This document shows positions 6,703 to 14,534 of a stretch of DNA of 57,428 bases, piece by piece. The translations under genes and the position numbers were made by a program. The notes beneath the pieces were generated by a model. That model worked only from the letters and a program-made list of their open reading frames with translations, made no database searches and was not told the origin of the DNA. Within the stretch, counting starts at the first letter, position 1. Each line of letters starts with the position of its first letter. Source of the stretch: Bacillota bacterium (GTDB taxonomy: Bacteria; Bacillota; Sulfobacillia; Sulfobacillales; JAIMBI01); the NCBI GenBank assembly GCA_021846505.1, contig JAJZWV010000015.1, forward strand, positions 1 to 57,428, in the 5' to 3' direction.

Positions 6703-8331
6703 ATGCCAGGTGTTCCGCCAGAGCTTTTCGATCCCAACCTGCTTCCCTATCCATCCCGGCGTGCGCCGGTGTTTGCCGAGGGCGGGATGGTGGCTACGGG
6801 GCAGCCACTGGCGGCTCAGGCGGGCATCGCGATTTTGCAGCGCGGCGGGAACGCGGTGGATGCGGCGATAGCCGCGGCCGCCGCACTGAGCGTGGTGGAG
6901 CCCACTTCCAACGGCATCGGGTCGGACGCGTTTGCGCTGGTGCACGCGGGTGGCCAGCTGTACGGGCTGAACGCTAGTGGGCCGGCACCCCAGGGACTGT
7001 CCCTGGAGGCACTGTCCTCTCGCGGGATCACGGAAATGCCGCGCCACGGGTTTATTCCCGTCACGGTGCCCGGGGCCCCGGCGGCCTGGGCGGCCCTATC
7101 CAAGCGCTTCGGGCGGCTGCCGCTCCCGGCAGTGCTGGCACCCGCGATTGCCTACGCGGAAGGTGGGTATCCGCTGTCGCCCACGCTGGCTCAGGGGTGG
7201 GCGGGAGCCTTCCAAACATATCGGCGCCTTCTGGACGGGCCGGAGTATGCGGGCTGGTTTGATACGTTTGCTCCCGAGGGGCGTGCTCCGAGGGTGGGGG
7301 AGCGATGGCAGTCGCCCGGGCACGCGGCCACCCTGGCGGAAATTGCCGACACGGCGGCGGAAAGTTTCTATCGGGGCGCCCTGGCGGATCGGATGGCGGC
7401 CTTTAGCCAGGAGCACGGCGGATTTTTGTCGGCCGAGGACTTGGGCGCTTTCGAGCCGGAGTGGGTTACGCCCATTTCTGTGAATTTCGGTGGGTATCAG
7501 GTGCACGAAATCCCGCCTAATGGGCAAGGCCTGGTGGCCCTAATGGCCCTGTCCACCTTGTCGGGGTTTGAGTGGGAGGGGCGGGATACCGTCGAGTCGT
7601 ACCATCGCCAGATTGAAGCCATCAAGCTGGCGTTCGCGGATGGGTCGGCGCACATTGCCGACCCACGCTTTTCGCCGGACCTGCCGCTGGCAGGGCTGCT
7701 GGATCCATCCTACGGCGTGGCTCGGCGGCGCGAAATTGGCCACCATGCGGAAGTGCGCTTCGCGGGGGAGCCTCCGCGCGGCGGCACGGTGTACTTGGCG
7801 TCCGCCGATGGAGAGGGCAACATGGTTTCCTACATCCAGAGCAACTACATGGGATTCGGGTCGGGGCTGGTGGTGCCCGGAACGGGCATCGCGCTGCAGA
7901 ACCGCGGGCACAACTTTGTGCTGGATCCCAGCCATCCCAACCGCGTGGAGCCTGGCAAGCGGCCGTACCACACCATCATCCCAGGGTTTTTGTCTAAGGG
8001 TGACCGTCCCATCGGACCGTTTGGCGTGATGGGCGGCTTCATGCAGCCGCAGGGCCATGTCCAGCTGCTGCTGAACATCTTGCAGTTTCACTTAAACCCG
8101 CAGGCCGCGCTGGATGCCCCGCGCTGGCAGTGGCTGCGCGGCAACACCGTGGAGCTGGAGCACAGCACGCCGGAGTGGATTTTGCAGGGTTTGCGCCAGC
8201 GGGGCCACGATGCGCGGTGGGCGGTAGGGTCCGGAGGCTTTGGGCGCGGCCAGGTCATTTGGCGGCTCGACAGCGGCGTGCTGCTGGGCGCCACCGAGCC
8301 GCGCACGGATGGGCATATCGCCGCCTTTTAG
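6703..8331 (+). CDS. ggt: Gamma-glutamyltransferase family protein
   Basis: A 542-residue Ntn-hydrolase of the gamma-glutamyltranspeptidase family, which cleaves glutathione-like gamma-glutamyl amides or acylated substrates and matures by autocleavage. The N-terminal signature GGNAVDAAIAAAAALSVVEP is at about residues 46-65. The processing site is GGTVYLASADGEGN with nucleophile Thr362. FGSG and the downstream glycine-rich GGFMQPQGH also fit. There is no signal peptide, which suggests the cytoplasmic YwrD-like branch. The ribosome site is AGGGGG about 10 bp before ATG. It may instead be a cephalosporin-acylase-like paralogue. Confidence 0.9.
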   Translation: MPGVPPELFDPNLLPYPSRRAPVFAEGGMVATGQPLAAQAGIAILQRGGNAVDAAIAAAAALSVVEPTSNGIGSDAFALVHAGGQLYGLNASGPAPQGLSLEALSSRGITEMPRHGFIPVTVPGAPAAWAALSKRFGRLPLPAVLAPAIAYAEGGYPLSPTLAQGWAGAFQTYRRLLDGPEYAGWFDTFAPEGRAPRVGERWQSPGHAATLAEIADTAAESFYRGALADRMAAFSQEHGGFLSAEDLGAFEPEWVTPISVNFGGYQVHEIPPNGQGLVALMALSTLSGFEWEGRDTVESYHRQIEAIKLAFADGSAHIADPRFSPDLPLAGLLDPSYGVARRREIGHHAEVRFAGEPPRGGTVYLASADGEGNMVSYIQSNYMGFGSGLVVPGTGIALQNRGHNFVLDPSHPNRVEPGKRPYHTIIPGFLSKGDRPIGPFGVMGGFMQPQGHVQLLLNILQFHLNPQAALDAPRWQWLRGNTVELEHSTPEWILQGLRQRGHDARWAVGSGGFGRGQVIWRLDSGVLLGATEPRTDGHIAAF

Positions 8332-8352
8332 GTCGCGCTTTGCAAAGTGGGT

Positions 8353-8374
8353 CGGCGGGTGCGGCCACCCGCCG
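8353..8374 (+). terminator. Hairpin after ggt, weak terminator
   Basis: A perfect 9-bp stem, CGGCGGGTG / CACCCGCCG with a CGGC loop, lies 20 bp after the ggt stop. It is followed by ATTTGCG, a poor U-tract, so intrinsic termination is plausible but not certain. Confidence 0.4.
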
Positions 8375-8463
8375 ATTTGCGTCCGGAGGCACGATTGTGG
8401 CACGCTGACGCAAATCAAGCCGAAGGGCGCGGCTCGGCCTTTGGCCTTCACTGAGGTGACAAC

Positions 8464-9603
8464 ATGTATCTGCCCCAACTGCATTCGGTGGCATTCAAGC
8501 TGGGCCCCATCGCGGTGCACTGGTATGGCATCTTTATGGTCGCTGCCATCGTGGGCGGCGTGTGGTACATGCTGGAGCGAGGCGGCGAGCTGGGCGAAAC
8601 CACCGATCGCCTGAGCTCGATTGCGCTGTGGACCGTAGTCGCTGCGGTGGTGGGAGCCCGCATCGTGTTTGTTCTCGCGAATGATCCTCAGTGGATCACC
8701 CAGGACCCCATGCAAATTGTGCGGGTGTGGCAGGGCGGCCTTGCCTACGACGGAGCCGTGGGCTTGGGCATTTTGGCGCTGTGGTACCAGCTGCGCCGGA
8801 CGCCGCTGGTGTTCAACAAGCTGGCCGATTGGCTGATTCCCGGCATGGCGATCGCCATCTTCATGGTGCGCATCGGCAACATTTATAACCACGAGGTGCT
8901 GGGCCGCATGACTCAGCTGGGCTTTGGCCGGTGGCCGGAGCAGCTGTGGGGGTCCTTCATCGGGCTGTTTCTGCTGCTGCGCTATTTTTGGATTGAGCGC
9001 CGGGTTTCGGTGCCGCCGGGCTACCAGTTTTGGTCCGCGATGGTGTACTACGCCCTGCTGCGGGGCTTCGTGGGCGAAACCACGCGCGACAATCCGCTGT
9101 ATCTGGTTCACTACATAAATCCTCACTGGGGCATTGGGTTCACGACCCTGATGCAGCTGTTTACGCCCCCGATCCTGGTGTTCACGATTTACATGATGCG
9201 CCGCACCTGGCGGCGCTCGGCACGCCGCTTGGTGCCGCTCGGCGCGGTTGATCCCCAGGACACCTCGACCGTGACCCACTCCGGCAAAACCCTGGTGCAA
9301 GTGCTGGGCGGTGTCAGCGTGGCGGGGGGGCTGGGCTTTTTGGCCGGCCACATTCCCAGCATCGGCTGGTACCTGATTGGCGCCGGCCTGGTGCTCGTGG
9401 CCAGCACCGTCGGCTGGGCTACTCGCTACCTGCGGGTGCAGGATGTGCCGCCCGAGGGCTATCAGCCGACCGGGGAGGTGTACTTGAACCCCGGCGGGCC
9501 GTCGCCCGTATCGGTGTGGTTTCGCGGCATTCACCGGGTGTTCGCGGCAGGGCCGCCCCATGACGGCGACCCGGACGCGGCGGAGGTGTCCCAGCCGTCC
9601 TGA
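8464..9603 (+). CDS. lgt: Prolipoprotein diacylglyceryl transferase with C-terminal extension
   Basis: A 379-residue multi-pass membrane enzyme that transfers diacylglycerol from phosphatidylglycerol to the lipobox cysteine, the first step of lipoprotein maturation. The N-terminus (HSVAFKLGPIAVHWYGI) and the signature FMVRIGNIYNHEVLG near residue 140 are diagnostic. Standard Lgt is about 260-290 residues. Here about 90 extra residues follow, with two further hydrophobic segments (about 285-330) and a Pro-rich hydrophilic tail. A lipoprotein substrate is encoded at 50424-51662. The ATG has a GAGGTGA ribosome site. Confidence 0.9.
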   Translation: MYLPQLHSVAFKLGPIAVHWYGIFMVAAIVGGVWYMLERGGELGETTDRLSSIALWTVVAAVVGARIVFVLANDPQWITQDPMQIVRVWQGGLAYDGAVGLGILALWYQLRRTPLVFNKLADWLIPGMAIAIFMVRIGNIYNHEVLGRMTQLGFGRWPEQLWGSFIGLFLLLRYFWIERRVSVPPGYQFWSAMVYYALLRGFVGETTRDNPLYLVHYINPHWGIGFTTLMQLFTPPILVFTIYMMRRTWRRSARRLVPLGAVDPQDTSTVTHSGKTLVQVLGGVSVAGGLGFLAGHIPSIGWYLIGAGLVLVASTVGWATRYLRVQDVPPEGYQPTGEVYLNPGGPSPVSVWFRGIHRVFAAGPPHDGDPDAAEVSQPS

Positions 9604-9617
9604 TCGCATCGATCCGA

Positions 9618-10904
9618 TCAGCCGGGGCGGCGCGCGGAATCGGGGGGCGCCGGCGGGTCTGCCTGCCATCGCTCATGCAGGTAGGTCGCAAGGTGCACCA
9701 CCGCGGCTCTCCCCGCAGTGGCGCGGACGCCTTGCCCTAAGTGCAGCGCGCAGCCGGGGTTGGTGGCGACCCACACATCCACGTCGGCGGCGGCCGCCTC
9801 ATCCAGGTGGCGGCGGAGGATTTGCTGGGCCATCGCAGGCTGGTTCAAGTTGTACACCCCGCCCGCCCCACAGCAGCGGTCCTGGCCGGGCAGGGTGACC
9901 AGCTGGTCCCCGGCGACCCGCGCCAACAGCTCGGCCGGTGCGGCGCCTTGGCCGAGCGCGTTGACCGCGTGGCACGAATTTTGCAGCGCCACCCGGGCGC
10001 CCGTGCCGCGAAACGCTAAAGCGTGGGGGAGTGCCATGCACGCGGCCGCCCAGTCGCGAACCTGGCCCGCCCAGCGTCGGGCGGGCCCAGCCCACCGCGG
10101 GTCGTCGGCCAGCAGCCGGCCATAGTCGGCCATCATCGCGGCACAGCCGCCGGCGTGCGCCACGATCCAGGTGTCCGGCGGGAGGTCTCGCTCCCAGCGC
10201 ACCACATGAGCCCGCGCCATCTCCCGGGCTTTCTCCGGGTGGCCCGTGTGAGCCTCCAGGGCCCCGCAGCACCCTTCGGGCCCATGCGCGGCCTGCAGGT
10301 GGGCGCCTCCGGCTGAAAGCAGGGCGCGGGCGTGCTGATTGGCCGTGGGGAAGAGTGCATCCATGACGCAGGTGTCCACAAAATGCACGGCGGGCCCGGC
10401 AGGATCGGCGGGGATCGGCACCAGCACCGAGGGCACCTCCGCGGTCGGAGGCAGCATGGCGGCCAGCGGCGCGAGGGGCACGGGGAGTAGTCGGATGCGC
10501 TTGGCGGCCTGACCCAGGCGAACGGCTGCCTTCAAGGCGCGCCGGTGGCGCACCAGCGCCAGCAGCGGCGGCACCGCCGCGCGCGAAACGACCCAGCGGC
10601 GCCGGCGGCGCACCAAATCAGCCTGCGCCGCCTGCATCGCGATGCTGTACTGCACGCCGGACGGGCAAGCCGCCTCGCACGCTCGGCACCCCACACACAG
10701 GGACAGCGCGTCGGCCAGGGGCTGGCCCACCGCCAGCTCTCCGCGCCAGGCCGCCTCGATGAGGGACAGGCGACCTCGCGGCGAGTGCACCTCCAGGCCG
10801 GTCTCCACATAAGTGGGGCAAGCCGGGAGGCAGAAGCCGCACTTGTTGCAGTGGTCCAGCTGGGCGATGGCGTCGGCCGCCAGCGCCAGCGCGCCGTGTG
10901 TCAC
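9618..10904 (-). CDS. glcF: Glycolate oxidase iron-sulfur subunit
   Basis: A 428-residue GlcF/LutA-type protein passing electrons from the flavin subunit to the quinone pool. It has two ferredoxin-like motifs near the N-terminus, CNKCGFCLPACP and CVGCRACEAACP, and two CCG domains typical of heterodisulfide-reductase-like subunits (GCCGALEAH and RCCGAGGVYN). The GTG start overlaps the TGA of the fused GlcD-GlcE gene by 4 bp, so the two are translationally coupled. Together they should oxidise glycolate (or a similar 2-hydroxy acid) to glyoxylate. Confidence 0.9.
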   Translation of the reverse strand: MTHGALALAADAIAQLDHCNKCGFCLPACPTYVETGLEVHSPRGRLSLIEAAWRGELAVGQPLADALSLCVGCRACEAACPSGVQYSIAMQAAQADLVRRRRRWVVSRAAVPPLLALVRHRRALKAAVRLGQAAKRIRLLPVPLAPLAAMLPPTAEVPSVLVPIPADPAGPAVHFVDTCVMDALFPTANQHARALLSAGGAHLQAAHGPEGCCGALEAHTGHPEKAREMARAHVVRWERDLPPDTWIVAHAGGCAAMMADYGRLLADDPRWAGPARRWAGQVRDWAAACMALPHALAFRGTGARVALQNSCHAVNALGQGAAPAELLARVAGDQLVTLPGQDRCCGAGGVYNLNQPAMAQQILRRHLDEAAAADVDVWVATNPGCALHLGQGVRATAGRAAVVHLATYLHERWQADPPAPPDSARRPG

Positions 10905-13342
10905 GCCTCACCGCCTTTCCAAAGGTCATGAGGATCAAAGGCGCGGCGCACCTGCTCCGCCAGATGGCGCGCCGCCGGATCCGCACCGTCAGCCTCCGGG
11001 GGAGGCGCCGGAGGGGTGCTGCCCAGCCATACCCCCGAAAGCGGCCACCACAGCGTCCACGGCTCATGCGCGGGTGGGAATCCCGCCCGCCCACAGCGGT
11101 GCAGGCCAAATCTGGGCATCGGCTGTGCCGCGAGGAGGGCACCCCACTCGGGGCGAGGGTCGGCGATGGCGGGCCCCCACGCGGCTCCGGGATCGCGCAC
11201 CCACGCTGTGATGACTTGGCCCGGGCGGCCCAGCACCGCCTCCGGCCGATCGGGCCGCGCCAGGCTGGCCCAGGCGGCTGCGGCCACCTGTGCCCCCTCC
11301 GCCGCCAGACACCGCCAGGTCAGGGGGCGCCGCGGCCGCAGGCGGAGCGTAACGGCCGTGAGCACCCCCAGCCGGCCGAAGCTGCCCACCAGGAGCTTGG
11401 TGAGGTCATACCCCGCCACATTTTTCAGGACCGGGCGGCCGAATCGCAGGGCGCGCCCGCCCCCGTCCACCATTTCCACGCCCAGCACCTGCTGGCGCAC
11501 GGGCCCCGACCCGGCCTCCCGCCAGGCCGGCAGAGCCCCCGCCACCATCCCGCCGACGGTTTCCGCCGCGCCCCAGGCGTCAGCCGCCCACTCCAGGCCG
11601 AAGGGGGCGAGCAGGCCGTCCAACTCGCCCACCGGCAGTCCGCTGTCCACGGTCGCGGTGAGATTTTCGGCATCCAGATGGTGCACGGCCGTCCAGGCTT
11701 GGGTGGACAGGCGCAGGGCGCTGGGATCCGGCGGCACCCGCAGGCCCGCGCCCACAATTTGCAGGCGGCGGCCGGCCGCCTGGGCTTCTCGAATGGCCTC
11801 CCGCACTTGCTGCAGATGAGGAGCGCTTGCGAAGTGCGGCCGATGCGGCACCGTCTCATCAGGGGCGACTCGCGGGGGGAGCACTGTCCAAATGGCCTTC
11901 CCGGGGTTGAGCCTCAGTTCGGGATCGAACGCCTGCTTCACCTCGAGCATGGCCGCCAGCTCGTCCCGCGAGTACATCAGCGGCAGGTGCTTCAGCTTGT
12001 CGATGCCCACGCCGTGCTCTCCCGTAATCGACCCATCGCGGGCCGCGGCCGCGGCCAAAATCTCCTGATCCGCCGCAAATAGGCGCTGCAGCTCCTCGGG
12101 ATTGGCGGGGTCGTACCCGATGGTGGGGTGAAGATTGCCGTCACCGGCATGGGCGACCGTCAGCACGCTGAGGCGCCGCTGCTGGGCAATGGCCAGCACC
12201 TCATCCATCATGGCGGCCAGCTGAGGCCGCGGCACGGTCACGTCCTGCACGAAAACGTGGGCGCTGACGCGCGCAAGGGCGCCGTAGGCGGCACGCCGGC
12301 CGATCCACAGCCGCTCGGCGGCAGCCGGGCCGTCTGCCGTGCGAAACGCCAGCCGGTCGCCCGCGCGGGTGGCCGCATCCAGCTGGTCCAGCGCCGCCTG
12401 GCGCTCGTCGGCGGTGCCGTCTAGGTCGACCAGCAGCACGGCACCGGCGTCCGCCGGGTAGCCGGCCCCGGCAAAGCGCTCGACCAGCTCGATGGTGGGC
12501 CGGTCCAAAAGCTCCAGGGCGGCGGGATCCAGGTGCGCGGCAATCACCCGGGCTACCGCCGCACAGGCGCTGGCCACGGTGGCAAACGCCAAGAGGGCCG
12601 TGGTGGTGCCGGCGGGGCGCGCTTGCACGGCAAGCGTTACTTCGGTGGCGACCATCAGGGTGCCCTCGGACCCGATGACCACCCCTAACAGGTCCCACTC
12701 GCCCGGCACTGCGGGACGGTCCAGGTGAATCGGCGTGCCGTCCGCCAAGTATCCCTCCACTGCCAGCACGTGGGCTTCGGTCACGCCGTATCGCAGCGCG
12801 TGCGGGCCGCCCGAATTTTCTTGCACGTTGCCTCCAATGGTGGAGATGCGGTGGCTCGAGGGATCGGGGGGGTAAAACATGTTGTGGGAAGCGAGGGCGC
12901 GCTGGAGGTCCGCGGTGACCCAGCCCGTGCCCACCGACACCTGCAGGTGCGCCACATCCAGCCGCCACGGTTCGGTGAGCCGCTGCAGAGCCAGCACTAG
13001 CCCGCCAAACAAGGGCAGGGTGCCTCCGGAGAGGTTAGTGCCGGCACCGCGGGGCAGGACCGGCACGCCGGCGGCCGCGGCGGCGGCCAGCACGCCCCCC
13101 ACTTCGGCGGGCTGCTCGGCCAGCACGACCAGCTGGGGCGGCCGGCGCTCACCGGTGGCATCGTAGCTGTATGCCAGCTGCGCCACCGGGTCCGCCAGCA
13201 GGCGGGCGGCCGGCACCAGGGGCTTCAGGCGCACCGCCAATTGGGCCCACGTGGAGGGCGTCGCGGCGGCGGGGGCGGCGGCCATCGCGGCCAGGTGAGG
13301 CCGGGCCAGCTGCCCGTGCCAGGCGGCGCCGGCTTTGGCCAT
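10901..13342 (-). CDS. glcD-glcE: Fused glycolate oxidase flavoprotein GlcD-GlcE
   Basis: An 813-residue protein made of two FAD-binding units. Residues about 30-495 are GlcD: PP-loop PVLPRGAGTNLSGG, GGNVQENSGGPHALRYG, the C-terminal AHAGDGNLHP and TGEHGVGIDK with its catalytic-region His. Residues about 520-813 are GlcE: a shorter FAD domain with VDSGLPVGELDGLLAPFG, ETVGGMVAG and KNVAGYDLTKLLVGSFG. In most bacteria these are separate genes. The ATG at 13342 follows GGGGAGGTG. It is followed with 4-bp overlap by glcF. Lactate or D-2-hydroxyglutarate are alternative substrates. Confidence 0.9.
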   Translation of the reverse strand: MAKAGAAWHGQLARPHLAAMAAAPAAATPSTWAQLAVRLKPLVPAARLLADPVAQLAYSYDATGERRPPQLVVLAEQPAEVGGVLAAAAAAGVPVLPRGAGTNLSGGTLPLFGGLVLALQRLTEPWRLDVAHLQVSVGTGWVTADLQRALASHNMFYPPDPSSHRISTIGGNVQENSGGPHALRYGVTEAHVLAVEGYLADGTPIHLDRPAVPGEWDLLGVVIGSEGTLMVATEVTLAVQARPAGTTTALLAFATVASACAAVARVIAAHLDPAALELLDRPTIELVERFAGAGYPADAGAVLLVDLDGTADERQAALDQLDAATRAGDRLAFRTADGPAAAERLWIGRRAAYGALARVSAHVFVQDVTVPRPQLAAMMDEVLAIAQQRRLSVLTVAHAGDGNLHPTIGYDPANPEELQRLFAADQEILAAAAARDGSITGEHGVGIDKLKHLPLMYSRDELAAMLEVKQAFDPELRLNPGKAIWTVLPPRVAPDETVPHRPHFASAPHLQQVREAIREAQAAGRRLQIVGAGLRVPPDPSALRLSTQAWTAVHHLDAENLTATVDSGLPVGELDGLLAPFGLEWAADAWGAAETVGGMVAGALPAWREAGSGPVRQQVLGVEMVDGGGRALRFGRPVLKNVAGYDLTKLLVGSFGRLGVLTAVTLRLRPRRPLTWRCLAAEGAQVAAAAWASLARPDRPEAVLGRPGQVITAWVRDPGAAWGPAIADPRPEWGALLAAQPMPRFGLHRCGRAGFPPAHEPWTLWWPLSGVWLGSTPPAPPPEADGADPAARHLAEQVRRAFDPHDLWKGGEA

Positions 13343-13426
13343 CCGGCCCACCTCCCCATATGGGTCTTCCTCACGGGCCAAGGGACGCTGTCAGTGTATC
13401 ACCGCGCCTCGCCTAGGGGGACCGCC

Positions 13427-13720
13427 TCAGCGGGGGCGCAGCAGTGATGCCATCCACGCGCCGCCGCCCCATACGGCTAAGCCGATCATGAGTAGTACCG
13501 CCGCGCCGCGTACTGGCTGCGGCCAGACGCGGCGCGATCCGCCCAAGGCCAAAAGCGACCAGCTCAGAAAATCGGCTGCCAGGCCCGCCGACGGAGAGCC
13601 CAGCGCTACCAGCGCCACCCCGATGAGCCACGCCATCAGCGTCCCCAGGTCCAGTGGCCACGTGGCCCACGCGGGCCACACCGCCGCGCCACCCCCATCC
13701 GGGCTCGAATTGTGCGGCAT
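13427..13720 (-). CDS. Small membrane protein, 97 aa, unknown
   Basis: Three hydrophobic stretches can be seen (about residues 14-24, 27-58 and 70-92; for example AAVLLMIGLAVWGGGAWM), so it is a small polytopic membrane protein. I recognise no family. Its ATG lies 1 bp after the stop of the hydrolase gene upstream, so the two form an operon on the minus strand. The Arg-rich C-terminus (LLRPR) is probably cytoplasmic. Confidence 0.5.
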   Translation of the reverse strand: MPHNSSPDGGGAAVWPAWATWPLDLGTLMAWLIGVALVALGSPSAGLAADFLSWSLLALGGSRRVWPQPVRGAAVLLMIGLAVWGGGAWMASLLRPR

Positions 13721-13721
13721 G

Positions 13722-14402
13722 CTACCCCCACTCTGCCCGCCGATCCGCGAGCCAAGCGTTAGCGGCTTCCGGCCGCTCCAGCATCACCAGGTGGCCGGCG
13801 TCGGGCACGTGATGCACCGGAGTGGCCGGCCACACCTCGGCTAAGCTTTCCACCAGCCCAGGGGGTGTCATGCGGTCCAGGGCGCCGACCAGGGCCCGCA
13901 CTGGCACCGGAGGGGGGGTCCCCCGGCCCCGGAGGTCAAAGGTGGCGCAGGCCTGAAATTGCTGCCAGGCAATATCGGGGGAGGCGGCGCCCATGCGCCG
14001 GCGGCACTCGTCCCGGAGGCGGGGGTCAGCGCCGCGCGCCAGTGACCACCCGGCGATGCGCTCCAGCGTCTCCTGGGGGTGGGCGGCCAGCCCCGCCAGC
14101 AACTCTGGATTGACCGGGAGATGAGGGCCGGTGCCCACCAGGGCTAGCCCGACGACATCCTCGGGATGGTCCCAGGCCAGTGTCTGGGCCACGGCCCCCC
14201 CGAGCGAGTGGCCCACCAGCACGTAGGGCGGCGGCAGCGCTGCCCGGACGGCGGCGGCATACTCCTCCAGCAGCGGCCCGCCTTGGGGCGGCGGATACGA
14301 GAAGGCCGTCGCCGCCGGGAGGATTCGGCGCTGCCGGCTCCACACGTCGGGCCCGGACGCGGCGCCGGGCAGTAGCACCCAGGTCGGTTGGCTGGTCTCC
14401 AT
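13722..14402 (-). CDS. Alpha/beta-fold hydrolase
   Basis: A 226-residue alpha/beta hydrolase beginning WVLLPGAASGPDVWSRQ. The nucleophile elbow is GHSLGG (Ser about 73), the acid Asp is likely in LVGALDRMTPP, and the His is in VPDAGHLVMLERPEA. It is short for the family, with a compact lid. The start chosen is the ATG at 14402 (AAAGGGGCGG upstream). It is divergent from polA. Substrate unknown; esterase, lactonase or haloperoxidase-like activities are all possible. Confidence 0.85.
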   Translation of the reverse strand: METSQPTWVLLPGAASGPDVWSRQRRILPAATAFSYPPPQGGPLLEEYAAAVRAALPPPYVLVGHSLGGAVAQTLAWDHPEDVVGLALVGTGPHLPVNPELLAGLAAHPQETLERIAGWSLARGADPRLRDECRRRMGAASPDIAWQQFQACATFDLRGRGTPPPVPVRALVGALDRMTPPGLVESLAEVWPATPVHHVPDAGHLVMLERPEAANAWLADRRAEWG

Positions 14403-14534
14403 GAATTTCCGCCCCTTTCGGTCTCCGGTGGCTTGTGAGTAGCCAAGCCGGTTTGATACCATGGACCATGTCAAAGTCGGGCGACAGCCGCGCCAAGATG
14501 CGATGACGAAAACCCCGCCGGTCAGGAGGACCCC

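Noticed and set aside
8092-9669. 525-codon minus-strand frame opposite lgt
   Set aside because: Antisense shadow of a clearly recognisable membrane enzyme. No ribosome site or family match.
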